From contig JACMZG010000008.1 in the NCBI GenBank assembly GCA_018340805.1, positions 59,235,877 through 59,299,876 of the forward strand: DNA of 64,000 nucleotides, read 5' to 3'. The stretch comes from Microvelia longipes (lineage: Eukaryota > Arthropoda > Insecta > Hemiptera > Veliidae). A program made the translations under genes and the position numbers. The notes below the pieces were generated by a model. The model was not told the DNA's origin and did no database searches. It worked only from the letters and a program-made list of their open reading frames with translations. This document shows, one piece after another, positions 44,765 through 56,757 of the stretch. Position 1 is the stretch's first letter. Each line of letters begins with the position of its first letter.

Positions 44765-44924
44765 ATCCTAAGTGACGGAAGCGCTATTTTAATTTAAAAC
44801 AAAAATCATGAATATATGTTTGTTTATAATGCTTGTTAGTTTTAATATTATAGCATACTATTAATAATAAAGTATTAATAAAATCTTAATTAGTAAAATC
44901 AAATTTGTGAGAAAGCCTCTCAGG

Positions 44925-45118
44925 CCCGCGAAGCGGGCCTGTGTGGAGAGGCTATGAAAATTCGCTAGGTACATGGCAAAATGCCATGTAACAAGAACAA
45001 TAATGAAACAACACATCATACAAAACAACAACAATGTGGCCGCGAAGCGGCCCGCCGCGGAGCGGACTAGGCGCGAAGCGCCAAGGCTGCGTAGCGGCTA
45101 CGGGCCGAAGGCCCGTAT
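44925..45118. repeat. GC-rich triloop hairpin cluster, right arm
   Basis: Reverse complement of the 41344-41574 cluster with small losses: AGGCCCGC-gaa-GCGGGCCT near 44922, then GGCCGC-gaa-GCGGCC, CGCGGAGCGG, GGGCC-gaa-GGCCC at 45100-45114. Confidence 0.85.
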
Positions 45119-45120
45119 TT

Positions 45121-47310
45121 AATTATACAACTAGTATCATTTTCATCAGTACTTGTGCTTATATATAAGCACAAATATGAAACAGGTTAACTTATTCAGT
45201 ATGCGATTTTGAAATTATACAGTACGTCGATATAACCAAGGATAATTTATCAACTACTATATATTTTTTATTAGCTTTTATGTTGTAAAATCAAACCTTA
45301 AATCATTGTTTGCTTGATTTATTTTAAGTTCAATGCATAACATTGAATTGAAAAAGTTTAAGAAAATAAATGATTTGGAAACTCAATGGTATTCTTGACC
45401 ATAGTGATATATTTGTCTGAACTGACATAAAGATAACGAGTATATATTTACATTAATATTGCCATTTCCCCGTCATTGGCAACAGTGTATCAAGACACTG
45501 ACTCTTTTGAGTATCTAACAATAATAAAATCTGGCACGAGGTCCACAAGGCGGGCGAATTTTACCTGTTACTTCTCTCAGTCTTTATTCTACACAGTTTA
45601 TTCTTAGTAGCTTGAGCAGTAGCATTAATACCGGTGACTTACATTTTCTTTTTAAAGAAATTGTGCAAAATTTTCCCGTATATTAATGTAAGGGTCATTC
45701 CATGTCAAATCAACACAAAAAAATACATTTTGGACTCGATGTCAGCGATTTTAATATTCGTTTAATATATGATTTTATTACTTCGCTGACAGGTAGGCGC
45801 CATAGAAGAACGAAAAAAATCCAGATTTTTGGCTCATTTGGTGCAGCCATATTGCCGCAGTAGGGTGGTGAATTTTCCAAAAAATGTTCTTTTCAATATT
45901 TCTTTGACTAGTTTCCGATTTTTCCAAGTTTCAGATTTTTTGCAAACACAATACTTTTCCTATATACCTACGGTTCAAATGAGGAAAAGTAAAAGGCATT
46001 GCTCCAGCCAAAAATCTCTAATTTTGTTTTTGTTCAGTAAAAAATAAAATTATTTCTAATTTTAGCGATTGTTTAAAAATTTTACTTTTTTATTGATATC
46101 AATGTCTAAATAACCTGGAGTTTAATAGGGATTCACCATGAAGATGAATGTTGTACTAAGTTTGTTTTAATATCATTCCATCCGAGAGGACAAAAGCGAG
46201 TTCACAAGAAGATACATGGGAAGATACAAGACTCTAGTCAAGAGTTGTCCTAAAATACTTATAGAGTATGTCCTCGAATTGGCTTAGACATACGTGTCAT
46301 TGACAAAAATTTCATTTTTTGACAAAAAGTTACTTATTAAATTTTATAAAAAGTTTTGCTTTTTTAAAATAAATATCTATTGCAACACAAAATTTTAGGT
46401 TAAAAAATAATTTTCCGAAAAAGATATCTCCTTGATAAATGTATTTATTTTCTATTTTAAAAGAATTTTTGCAATATTAATTAATATTTTAAATTAATAA
46501 AATCAAATTAATATTAACAATAATAAAAATAAAATTATAATATTTTAGCCCCCTGTCGTAACTCACTGTAAATTATAAATTGTCTCCAAACAATAAAGAA
46601 ATAAAAAATAAAACTGAAAAATAAATTACTGATACACTTCATTACAAAAAATATCTATTATCCTTCATAGATGGCCAAGGGGAATATAATTAATTATGGT
46701 CCTTCTATCACACATTTTAATTAGTCTTAAAACTGAAAAAAAATTTATTAGCAATAAAATTTTATTGAATTATCAAAATTTCACCTAGAAATCCGCTAAA
46801 ACAGAAAACTGAAGAGATAAAAGTTTTTTAGACTCTGCTGTAACAACATTGTCTTTTAATTATCATTAATAATTATGAGTGCGATCAATTTAAAAGGAAA
46901 GCCGAAATAAGAACAATGTATTAGTGGGCGTTTTTTACTATTTTCAAAAACTATTATTGGAAGCAAGTAATTATTTCCAGAATTCATTTCTTTCTATTTA
47001 ATATTTATTTTAACAATAAAGTAAAGTTTGGTATCTTTTGTATGACTTCTTATTGGAAACCTCAACATTGTGATTGATGGAATAAACATTCAACAGATTG
47101 TTTAATGCTTCCATACTTTCTGAAAAGAATAAATATTTTCTTATCCATTTCTTTTTTCTCACCTCGACAAAGAAAATGCAAACTTTGAGAAACCTTATTA
47201 ACTCTAATGTAATTTTCAACATTTGTTTATTTATTATTACAACTATTTATTTTACTTAATGTAGTTTATAGTATGAACTGAAGTAATATTTTTCAATAAA
47301 TAAAGAAAAT
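45121..47310. other. Non-coding, AT-rich
   Basis: 45533-45560 (tctggcacgaggtccacaag) is a MITE C end. 45945-45995 is a family A tail (acacaatacttttcctatat...gaggaaaagtaaaa). 46115-46170 resembles the foldback family F (gtttaatagggattcacc...gttgtactaagtttg). No gene. Confidence 0.5.
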
Positions 47311-47319
47311 CGAACAATA

Positions 47320-48108
47320 TGTACCTCGCAACTGTACCGAGATGCTTCGTTTATCGCACAACTTCAGACTCGCTTCACCTATTCTCAAACACTAAAAACA
47401 TCAGTTGTATACCCAGTGGTCACTCTTTAAGGATTTGACTTTGCTTGCTGCTTTTTAACATTAATGATCTAAAAAAGCCGTAGGTATACTTATCATATTG
47501 ATAAATAGTATACTTATTTATTACATAAATGGATAACGTGTATCAAATTTCAACTCATTGGATTAATTTTTCGATTTTTAAAATTGTTTTAAAAATCTGG
47601 TCGCTACGCTCATCCTCTCGGCTTCGGACTCGCTTCGCTCGTCCAAAGCAAAAATCATGGATGTACTTGTCGTATTAAAAACGAAACTTAGTGTTCTTAT
47701 TTATTACGTAAAGGTATATAATTTCAACTCAATTTTTTATGTGTCGTACACAAGTCATTTGACAAAAATTGAACTAATGCTGATAATGAGATGAAACGCA
47801 GCACATATGTAAGTCTCATACATAAAGGGCACATGCGTGCTATATCTTTATCTGATCGCATAATTCTACCGCGTTTTATGGTTTTTTAAATTTTTTGCTG
47901 AGTCATTATTGCAGGTTAATTACATCATAAGAATTAATGTCCCAATAGCACAACTACAGCGGGGAACTGAATTTTCTACAAAGTTTCAACTCTCTAGCAT
48001 AAATACACTAGAAGCTACAATCATAACAGACACACACACAGACAACTTTGTGAAAACCTGTCACTAAAACAGATAAATCAGGTGTTGTCCCAGCTTCGGA
48101 TTTTTTTA
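47320..48108 (+). repeat. Module S copies and family A copy 2
   Basis: Module S-like at 47320-47400 and 47590-47645 (cttcggactcgcttcgctcgtcc). The family A body and tail follow (cttgtcgtattaaaaacgaaacttagtgt, gctgataatgagatgaaac, ctctctagcataaatacact, ataacagacacacacacagac). Confidence 0.7.
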
Positions 48109-48191
48109 AACACAATACTTTACCTTTACTTTTCCTAGACACAATAATTTTCCTTTAATTTTCCTAAACACAATACTTTTCCTTTAATTTT
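48109..48191. repeat. 29 bp minisatellite, part left of Copia
   Basis: Units of ACACAATACTTTTCCTTTAA plus TTTTCCTAA. About three units before the Copia insertion; the array resumes at 55744. Confidence 0.85.
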
Positions 48192-48311
48192 TGTGGCAGC
48201 TGTCTTGTCAACTGTCGACAGAAAGCTTTATTTTAATTTTATATTTATTTTATATTTCATTCTGACAATATAATTTAGTTCATCATCACTCTGTTCTCAT
48301 ATATCATAACA
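48192..48311 (+). repeat. Copia 5' LTR
   Basis: TGTGGCAGCTGTCTTGTCAA ... ATATATCATAACA. It lacks one T found in the 3' LTR start. Confidence 0.93.
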
Positions 48312-48325
48312 GGTTATGGGCCCAG
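48312..48325 (+). promoter_or_regulatory. Primer binding site, internal initiator tRNA-Met
   Basis: GGTTATGGGCCCAG pairs with the anticodon stem-loop of initiator tRNA-Met (CTGGGCCCATAACC), the half-tRNA primer known for copia. It overlaps the gag ATG at 48316. Confidence 0.85.
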
Positions 48326-48871
48326 ATCACAGTGAAACAAATGAACCACATAAGAGTCTGCCATTGCTGGATAGCAAAAATTATACAGCTTGGTTATTTA
48401 GACTGAAAATATGTTTGGAAGAAAGGGAACTAAATCAATTCTTAAAGAATACTTCTGATGAGATTATTCAAGCTAGAGGGCTTTCAAGACCATTAGCTTC
48501 AAATGAAGCTGAAGAATCACGTAACAAAAATATTTTAGAAATTAAAAGAAGCGAAAAGAAATGTAAGTCGCTAATAATTGAAAGAATTTCAGATTGCTTT
48601 CTTGAGTATGTCATGGATAAAGACACTCCAAAAGATATTATTGACTGTCTAAGTAACGTTCTTCAAAAGAGAAGTATAGCCGGTCAGTTGTACTTAAGGA
48701 AGCAGCTACTTCTTATGACCTATAAAGAAACTGAAGATTTACAGGAATTTTTTTGCGATTTGATACACTGATACGAAAATTAAAGCTTGCAGGAGTAAAA
48801 ATTGAAGAACAAGATGTCATATGTCATCTTTTATTAACGATGCCAGACTCTTATGAATCTGTAGTTACTAC
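48316..48871 (+). pseudogene. Copia gag, N-terminal part
   Basis: MGPDHSETNEPHKSLPLLDS begins in the primer site. KNYTAWLFRLKICLEERELN is the typical start of Copia Gag (UBN2/DUF4219-type). The frame is open to 48771, then shifts to LIRKLKLAGVKIEEQDV and LLTMPDSYESVVTTI, where the nested element interrupts it. It continues after 52194. Confidence 0.85.
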
Positions 48872-49182
48872 CATAGATAAACAATATTAACATAGATGGC
48901 TCACTCAAAGATTTTTAAAAAAAAAAGTTGATGGGATGCAGGAGGCTCAAGTAGAACACTCTGGTGGTGACAGCGTGAAACTGTCAGATATTTTTATTAA
49001 CCAAACAACGAGCTGATGTGAGTAATCAAGTCTTTCCATCCGCTATTCAGCGCTAGAATGATGAGGAGTCGATGGATGAGTGATCCCAAATAAGGTCTAT
49101 ATGAATTTCGTATAAATTGGTAAAAAGTGAAAAATTTAATTTTTCACTCTTTATTCTCTCCCCTTCCCCCGTACTGTTCCCC

Positions 49183-49256
49183 CTTGGATTCGAACCTCTA
49201 ATGTCAATGTTGAATTGTTTGTGTTTTCTTAACTTATCCGTTTGCGCCAACCCGAC
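49183..49256 (-). ncRNA. tRNA-like promoter inside nested MITE D
   Basis: Minus strand: GTTGGCGCAAACGGATAAG as A box and GAGGTTCGAATCC as B box, the best B box of the four copies. Confidence 0.6.
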
Positions 49257-49399
49257 ATGTTATATTCAGACAGCAAATTTTAATCTTAAGTCTAAAACAA
49301 TCAAAATGAATTATTCTTATTTTTTTAAGAAAACGATGGTGCTGCTTCGCGTGATGAGGCCCCCAAGTTTTGGAAAACAAAAATACATCGCGAATATTA

Positions 49400-50940
49400 T
49401 TGATATATTAGAAGATTATCAAATGACATATTATGCACATTATGAAATGAAAGATATAAAATGACGTACAAATCCTAATCAGCTTAACTTAAATAATAAT
49501 AACAGCTTACTTAAAATGTAACTTTGATTAGAATAAACTTGATTTTCACATATTTTTTAGATTTTAGCGGCTTTCAATAAATTGTTAAATTAGTTTTGTA
49601 GTTTTTTTTTTTTGGAAAAAACGGTGGTTACGCGAGCGGTTTTACTCGTACTTCGCTCGGGTACTAAAGGTAAGACTGTTTGCTATATAATTTTACCACG
49701 TATACGCAGACAGCCGATCTCCATCGTATCCGTTGCGCATTTAATACGCTCTGGTTTTTGCCCCGTTTGTATTAGCAAAGCCGATCTAGTACAATGACGT
49801 CGTAACAGATCGTGACAAAACATCGCTTTTTATAGCTAACAAAGACAAATCATTTTATAGTTAAGTTTAACTCGGGTTAAAGAATGTTAAACACAAAAGT
49901 ATATTAAATAGAATAATAGATTTACGCATAAAAATTATTTCAAAAGTTGTTTAGTGAAATACTAGATTGTAAAATGCGATCGCCTTTCTTCTTATCGCGG
50001 GGTACATCTCCGGGTAGTTTTCTAGCGCTATCGTATCCGTCTGGTTTGCCTCCCAAAAATCCTTACAGCGTATTTAACTAGGGTACTTAATAGGATTCGC
50101 GGATAATGTATGCTTTCTGTACGTTATTAAATACGACTATCAAGCAGGATATCGAAATAAATTCAATTTAAATAAATACTATTTATTACTTACAATACAG
50201 GTGAAGTTGAAATTTTTAAAATAATTAGGTTAGTCTAGAGGCGATGTTTTAAATATGTTTTGGTCCTTTGAAAAGAGTTTTCTTTTATTTTCAAGTTCTA
50301 TGGTTCTCAACCTTAATAGCTTATCTTATAAAAGTTATGTAAACTAGTTTATTTACCTGTTTAGTACATAATTAGTACGTTAATTGTTTCTGTTATTTAT
50401 GTCTATGATTGTAACCACAATATGTGATTACTTATCCATAAAATAAGGTAACATTTTTCAAAACCAGCAAGACAAACACAACACTGGTGTTTTCTTATGG
50501 CTAAGAAAATACAAGAAGTAGAGTCGATTGTTAGTAATTAAAAAATGGTTTGACCAATACTTGAGCTTTTGTATTTTTTAGTAAAAATACCAAATAAAGA
50601 TAAATCAAAAAATGCAATTGTTGGCAGATTGCAAATCTCTATTTTTTAGATAAATAATAGAAATAAGAAAATGTTGGAAAAGTAAAATGATTTTATTTGG
50701 CCCATAAAATTAGAATATAATCTATTGTTAGAAACATACTTCTCGATAAATATGTTATAGTCGAAACAGGGCTAAAAATAACCCAAAAGGTAAAAACAAA
50801 AATTACCAGTCATGTATGTTTCTTTGAAATAATCTTATAAAAATTAAGCCTCAGGTAATTTAATGCATTCGTGAATATTATATAAAAGTATTTCCCCATA
50901 TTATTTGTTTGAGGAGCTATCTGATGCATTACTTTACAAA
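49400..50940. other. Interior of nested element, unassigned
   Basis: 49610-49810 is locally GC-richer (acgcgagcggttttactcgtacttcgctcgg...) and may be a separate insert. The 61-codon ORF there has no recognisable domain. The rest is AT-rich and non-coding. Confidence 0.45.
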
Positions 50941-50954
50941 GCTTTAATTAACCC

Positions 50955-51087
<133 letters not shown>

Positions 51088-51277
51088 CAATAGTTAATTT
51101 TTAAAAACCTTTAAAAAATGTACATCGTAATGAGTTGAATGAACCCTAAAGTTTCATTTGAGCTGAATGAAATTGGTCCGGAAGACCATTCAAAGTACTC
51201 CAAGCAAGGGTACCTGGGTTCGAATACTGGCACCCTCGATAATTTTTATCGTTTTTTCACGTTTATAACTACAAAAT

Positions 51278-51729
51278 AATTCTGACGCGGTGGTCCGCAT
51301 GTTGGGTGAATTTTCTTTAGAATGCGTGTTTCCATGCTTAACAACCCAATATTGCCTAAGGTTCAGGTTTATGCTTTATGACGTAAGCAGTTACTCAATT
51401 ATCATGCACTGCTCACACCTAATTTTGTCAGTATTTTTCAGAGGAAATGCGCTAAAACCTTAAAAGCTAAACACTAACTGAGCTTTAATCTAGTTCGAAT
51501 AATAGTGCGCACTGCCAATTTCAGAGGCATGGTTTTGTATAACCAAGTGTATAATTATGCGCATTTCCTTTGAAAAGTACAGCCAAAATGAGTACGAGCA
51601 GTGCTTGATAATTGAGTAACTGCTTAGGTTTAAAGCATAAACCGGAACCTTAAGCAAGTGGGTTGTTATGAACGGAAACACGCATTCCAAAGGAATTTCG
51701 CCCAACATGCGGACCACCGCGCCAGAATT
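51278..51729. mobile_element. MITE family C, best copy (~450 bp)
   Basis: Ends AATTCTGACGCGGTGGTCCG and its complement (CGGACCACCGCGCCAGAATT). Arms extend inward for well over 100 bp (gtttatgctttatg, ttactcaattatca, aggaaatgcgc/gcgcatttcc). No ORF of note. The flanking word gtttataactacaaaat recurs beside the copy at 18497-18950, so the real end may lie further out. Confidence 0.85.
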
Positions 51730-52193
51730 GTTTACTTTTTTTTATCAGACAACCTATTGTTTGCCATTTTACATTGAGCATACGCTTTGATATATAGTCA
51801 AAAAATATAAAATTCAGTAACATATTAAACTCGTTTAAGAATAAATTTAATTATATTTTAACATCATATTTCAGTCTAAGTTCATTTATTTTTACTACTT
51901 GGGTCAGTAAACATTAAAACATAAATGGATTGATGGAAAATATTTCGTAATTACCATAGGTCTTTGTTTACTTTTATTTTATTTTACTAAACGATTGGCA
52001 ACTGTTTGAATTTAAAAAAAACTACAGCACAATCTGGTAGAGAATAGTGCAAACAGATTTTACTACTAGCGCTCTTCAAGATTTGTGATGAGGCCCCCAA
52101 CTAAAATCATAAACACAAACTTGTCAATTGAGTGTTCCCACTAGGGTCGGGAGTGAACCATCTATGTTAATATTGTTTATCTATGGTTACTAC

Positions 52194-52510
52194 TATAGAG
52201 AGTCAAGATCCAGACTTTTTGACAATAGAACATGTTAAATCTAGATTACTCGATACTTACCACAAAAAATAAACAAATCAAAGTCAGAAAATCAAACAAA
52301 TATTTTCCAAACTTCAAATGGATTAAATTCAAAATTTAGGAGAAAGTTTTCGAAATGCAAATACTGCAAGAAAAACAATCATGATGAAACTAAGTGCTGG
52401 TTCAAGAGAGGCAATCAAAAGGAAAAGGCGATCGACAATAATAAGAAAGCAAATGTTGGTCAGGAGGAAGATTCAGACGTAAGTTTCGTAAATATAAATA
52501 TTTCAGATTG
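52194..52510 (+). pseudogene. Copia gag C-terminus with zinc knuckle
   Basis: It resumes gag after the nested element (SQDPDFLTIEHVKSRLLDTY). Following a stop and frame change it reads CKYCKKNNHDETKC, a CX2CX4HX4C nucleocapsid zinc knuckle, near 52354-52396. Confidence 0.8.
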
Positions 52511-52511
52511 T

Positions 52512-52788
52512 TTGAATGTAAAGTCTCATGCTGACTCAGACGTAGTGTTTTATATTGACAGTGGTGCCACTGATACAATGGTCAATGACATTAACCTTTT
52601 TGAATCGTATAAAAAATTAGAAAAACCGTATTACATTGGAACAGCTAAGGAGAAAGATACAATATTGGCAACCCATATTGGAAACATAAGGGTTCACAGC
52701 ATTTTGGAAAACGATATTATTCCTATCAATATAAAAATGTATTGTTTGTACCTCTCTTAAAGTGTAACCTTCTTTCAGTAAGAAGACT
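52512..52788 (+). pseudogene. Copia aspartic protease
   Basis: VVFYIDSGATDTMVND has the DSGAT catalytic motif. The domain continues through PYYIGTAKEKDTI to a frameshift near 52738, where LFVPLLKCNLLSVRRL lies in another frame. Confidence 0.85.
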
Positions 52789-53571
52789 TTGAGAAAAGGT
52801 AAGAAAGTCATATTTTACAAAGGACTGGTAAAAGTTTACAATAATAACGAATTGGTAGCTGTTGGAAGAAAGAAAAATAATTTATATTCTATGGATTTTT
52901 GCCTACGTCAGATTATCAACAAAGCCTCAGTCGCAAGTGTAAATCAAAATCAATTTAATTTATGGCATGAAAGGTATGGTCATTTAAATTCAGATTATTT
53001 GCTTAAATTGGCTAACAATAATATTGTTGAAGGTATGCCAAAACTTAATAGTAAACCTGATAATTTTTTTTGTGAACCTTGTATTCAAGGTAAACAAAAT
53101 CAATTACCTTATCATAAGTATCACGAACCTCGGTCAGCGAGAGTGTTCGAACTCTGTCATTCTGATGTCTGGGGTCCAACAAGAACAGGTACTTATGACG
53201 GCAAACACTATTTTGTCACATTTATTGACGATTATTCTCGGTTTACTAAAATATACCTAATGAAAAATAAAAATGAAGTGCTTGAACATTTTAAGGCCTA
53301 TTATGCTGAGGCTGTAGCTCAGTTTGGTACTAGGTTATCTCGGTTTCGGTGTGACCAGGGGACGGAATATACCAACACTGAGTTTAAGGAGTTTTGTTAT
53401 AAAAATGGCATTCAAGTGGAATATACAGTTCCATATGCCAAACAACAAAATGGTATTGCTGAACGCATGAACAAATCGCTTTTGGAAAGAGCAAGATCTA
53501 TGTTGTTTAGTGCTAATTTGCCAAAATATCTTTGGGGAAGCAGTAAAAACTGCTGCGTTCCTTATAAATAG
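52789..53571 (+). pseudogene. Copia integrase: zinc finger and catalytic core
   Basis: GAG-pre-integrase region with HERYGHLNSDYLLKLA and CEPCIQGKQ (HHCC finger). The core has its first Asp in HSDVWGP, second in RCDQGTEY and Glu in QQNGIAERMNKSLLERARSM. A frameshift at about 53555 (LPKYLWG...) moves the rest to 53510-53860. The first Met (52789) is not a real start; the domain is released from Gag-Pol. Confidence 0.9.
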
Positions 53572-54075
53572 AAGTCCTTCGTCAGCTCTCAATGTCAAGT
53601 ATATAACTCCATCAGAGTATTGGTATTTAAAGAAACCAAATGTTAAAAATCTAAGAGTATTTGGTTGTTCTGTATATGCGCTCATTCCAAAAGAATTACG
53701 CGATAAATTAGACTCAAAAACTCAAAAGGGTATCATGGTTGGGTATTCATCTACTGGTTATAGATTGTGGATTAGTGAGAAACGGAAAATAAATAACATC
53801 AAGAAATGTTGTCTTCCAAGAAACATCTACCACGTCAAAGGAAATGCCAAATTTTTCTGACTTTATTAAATCATTTGATTCAGGGGAGGACCCATCACAG
53901 TCAAGTAGCCATAATACAGGAAATTTTAAAACAGCAGAATGTAAAGAGGTACAGCCATGTCGTGATGAGATGTCTACACCAAATTTAAGAAACAGGTCCT
54001 CTATTCTAGAAATAAATAGGTTTAGTTATAACCTTAGTGAATCTGAATGTTTTGCACTAAGTGCTGAGAGTTTTT
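53555..54075 (+). pseudogene. Copia integrase C-terminus and linker
   Basis: AVKTAAFLINRSPSSALNVK, NLRVFGCSVYALIPKELRDK and GIMVGYSSTGYRLW are the classic tail of Copia integrase. From about 53840 a Ser/Thr-rich linker in two frames leads to RT. Confidence 0.85.
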
Positions 54076-54817
54076 TGAAGACCTTCCAAAAGTTATAGAT
54101 GATATTAAACATAGGCCTGATAAGGAATTATGGCAACAAGCTGTGGACAGTGAATTGAACTCTTTAAAGAAAAACAATACATGGACGATAACAGAATTAC
54201 CTCCAGGACGTAAAACCATAGATACGAATGGGTGTTTACTATCAAACGAGACGTAAATGGTGAAATTTTAAAAATATAAAGCTAGGTTAGTAGCAAGAGG
54301 GTTTTTACAAGAAAAAGGTTTGATTTATAACGAAACGTATTCACCAGTTGTAAAATTGACCACAATCAGAATATTGTTAGCTATAGCGTTGAAAAGAGGG
54401 TACCATATCCACCAAATGGATGTACACACTGCATTCCTAAATGAGTATCTAGAAGAAGATATCTATTTAAAACCACCAGATGGTTTAGTTCTAGATAAAA
54501 ATGATAATAATAAAGTTTGTAAATTAAATCGCTCGTTATATGGTTTGAAACAGGACACCAAGACAGTGGAATGTAAGGTTAATAACTTTATTGTTAATCA
54601 AATGAATTTCCACAGAACCGAGTGTGACTCGTGCCTTTACACAAAATTTGAAGACAATATTCAGTGCTTTATACTTGTGTTCGTAGACGATGTTCTTATA
54701 TTTTCTAATTCTGAGGCTTATATCAAAGAAATTAAATCAAAATTTTCATCGGAATTCGATATGTCTGATTTTGGAGGGCTGAAAAGTTTTTTGGGCTTAA
54801 AAATAGAAAAAAACTAA
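54076..54817 (+). pseudogene. Copia reverse transcriptase, fingers and palm
   Basis: DKELWQQAVDSELNSLKKNN and TWTITELPPGRK lie just before a frame break near 54225. KARLVARGF, YSPVVKLTTIRILLAIAL, MDVHTAFLN and LNRSLYGLKQ follow. The active site is FVDDVLIFS, with the YxDD-type pair of Asp intact. DFGGLKSFLGLKIEKN runs into a 1-2 base shift at 54817. Confidence 0.9.
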
Positions 54818-54821
54818 AGAA

Positions 54822-55612
54822 GTGATAAAACTAAGTCAAAAGAAATACATAGAAAAACTATTAACTAAATTTCAAATGCAAGATTGTAAACCTATTGCGA
54901 CACCTATGGAAAGCAAATTAAATTTAGAAAATTCAACTGCATCAAGAGTGACTAATCACCCATACAAGGAATTAATTGGTTGCTTGATGTATCTCATGCT
55001 GTCATCCAGACCAGATATTAGTGCTGCAGTCAATTACTTAAGCAGATTTCAAGCAATAGCAACTAAAGAACACTGGAATCATTTGAAAAGAGTACTAAGA
55101 TACCTAAAAGGAACTATTGATAAGGAACTGGTTTTTAGAACTGATGATAACCCACTAGTAGGATTTGCGGATGCAGACTGGGCATCAGATTCAGCCGACA
55201 GGAAATCAGTGACCGGATATCTGTTTAAAGTTTTCGGGTGCTTAGTGATATGGGTCACTAAGACAACCAACGATTTCCTTGTCCTCCACAGAAGCAGAAT
55301 ATATTGCCTTAGCGGGAGCGTTGTGAAGCCATGTGGATCCAGAAAGTGCTAAGAGAATTACAGGTAGAAGGAAGTAGTCCTACGTTAATATTTGAAGATA
55401 ATCAATCCTGTATAAAAGTCGCTTCAAATCCTAAAACTATGCAAAGGATGAAGCATATAGATGTGAAATATAATTTCTTAAGAGAACGTGTCAATAACAA
55501 CGATATAAAATTACAGTATGTCCCAAGCTCAAATCAAGAAGCAGATATTCTAACCAAAGGATTAGGAAAACAGCAATTCAGTCTACTAAGACAGAAGTTA
55601 GGAGTCGTCTGA
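54822..55612 (+). pseudogene. Copia RT thumb and RNase H
   Basis: 54822-55262: KPIATPMESKLNLEN, GCLMYLMLSSRPDISAAVNY and the RNase H start GFADADWASDSADRKSVTGY. A frameshift near 55265 splits off SSTEAEYIALAGA-type coding, and 55331-55612 completes it: IFEDNQSCIKVASNP, MKHIDVKYNFLRERV and ADILTKGL. The end at 55612 is 10 bp before the 3' LTR, and a purine tract (ggggaggtg) precedes the LTR. Confidence 0.9.
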
Positions 55613-55622
55613 ATTGGGGAGG

Positions 55623-55743
55623 TGTTGGCAGCTGTCTTGTCAACTGTCGACAGAAAGCTTTATTTTAATTTTATATTTATTTTATATTTCATTCTGACAA
55701 TATAATTTAGTTCATCATCACTCTGTTCTCATATATCATAACA
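55623..55743 (+). repeat. Copia 3' LTR
   Basis: TGTTGGCAGCTGTCTTGTCA ... CATAACA. Identical to the 5' LTR in the parts compared except one T near the start. Confidence 0.93.
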
Positions 55744-55855
55744 ATTTTCCTAAACACAGTACTTTTCCTTTAATTTTCCTAAAAACAATACTTTTTCTTT
55801 AATTTTCCTACACAAAATTCTTTTCCTTTAATTTTTCTAAACACAATACTTTTTA
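55744..55855. repeat. 29 bp minisatellite, part right of Copia
   Basis: Continues the array of 48109-48191 (about four units of acacaatacttttcctttaattttcctaa). Confidence 0.85.
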
Positions 55856-56688
55856 TGCATAAACGAAAAAAATATATGTTTAAATTTCACGGGGTATATG
55901 CACATAGCGTGCACTATAGCGGCTGGCTTGCATGCTGAAGTATTGAAAATAATTAGCAACATTTCAAATGTTTAATTATACTCGTAGTTAGAATATTTAT
56001 TTATATGTACGTTAATAGGCACTTAAATTAGTTAGTTTAATTAAATAGATTTTTTCAAGGAAAGGTTGATTTATTTTGACTAACCATTTATTTTACCATA
56101 TCAACTAATTTTATAATTGTAACATTGGTTGGTGGGGTAGCAGAATTGGTACACACTTAATATTTTGAATGACAAAAACCCAATCATTTTATTACAAAAC
56201 AGAAAAGCGATATTATAGGAAAGATGGGATAAATATAGCTTTATATTTGGAGTATAAATTTACTGTGATCAGTCAAGCGGTACCACTTTATTTCATCCCT
56301 TGCTTTTTCATCCATATAGATTAATATATTTATATTAATGTTTTTTTTGTTTTTTTTTGTGTGCAGCATCAAATCCATTACCATATTACTCTCAACAAAA
56401 CGTCGACCAATTCATTAACTAAATGTTTTGTTTGAAAATTCGATTGCGTCGCAAAATTTAGTTTAGACTAAAAATAATTAAATTAATTGATTGCCATGTC
56501 ATTAAAATTGTTTGACCAATAAACACTACTTATATTAAAATCAATATGAAAAATTGTTTTACCTCTAGAGGAGAAAAAGCGTACTTTTCTCTCTTTTGTA
56601 GAGGTCTGAATCTAAAGAGAGAAAAGTAACAAACAGGAGTAAAAATAATAGCCATTACAAATACTTTACTCCCGCTCTGCATATCCTT
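55856..56688. other. Non-coding, AT-rich
   Basis: An inverted word pair (agagaaaaagcgtacttttctctctttt...agagagaaaagtaac) lies at 56570-56630. Otherwise nothing recognised. Confidence 0.4.
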
Positions 56689-56757
56689 TTTAGCTCAATT
56701 GGTCGCGTCTTTAGCTCTTAAGTTGATGGTTACTAGTTCTATCCTTACTGGAGTATA
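56689..56757 (+). ncRNA. tRNA-like sequence (SINE head or tRNA relic)
   Basis: TTTTAGCTCAATTGGTCGCG fits an A box. About 30 nt later AGTTCTATCCTTACTGGAG resembles a T arm and acceptor end with a weakened B box. Extra bases disturb the anticodon arm. Confidence 0.45.

Larger units (their letters stand above)
41340..45120. repeat. 3.8 kb palindrome made of two head-to-head element copies
   Basis: Left arm 41340-43140 and right arm 43320-45120 are reverse complements of each other, with a ~180 bp unpaired spacer. Each arm runs: GC-rich hairpin cluster, a tattaatagtatgc block, an hAT-like insertion, a short ORF region with TATA, an SSIGPSQMAQ-coding block and an AT tract. In the parts compared, the arms differ by a few percent and each differs similarly from the single copy at 59861-61860, so the palindrome is not a fresh foldback. 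It lies upstream of the TM3 exon in gene orientation, either in an intron or 5' of it. Confidence 0.92.

Noticed and set aside
41340..45120. Endogenous parvovirus-like genome because of terminal hairpins
   Set aside because: No NS1 helicase or capsid motif could be read in the unit, and the hairpins form an array rather than one terminal foldback.
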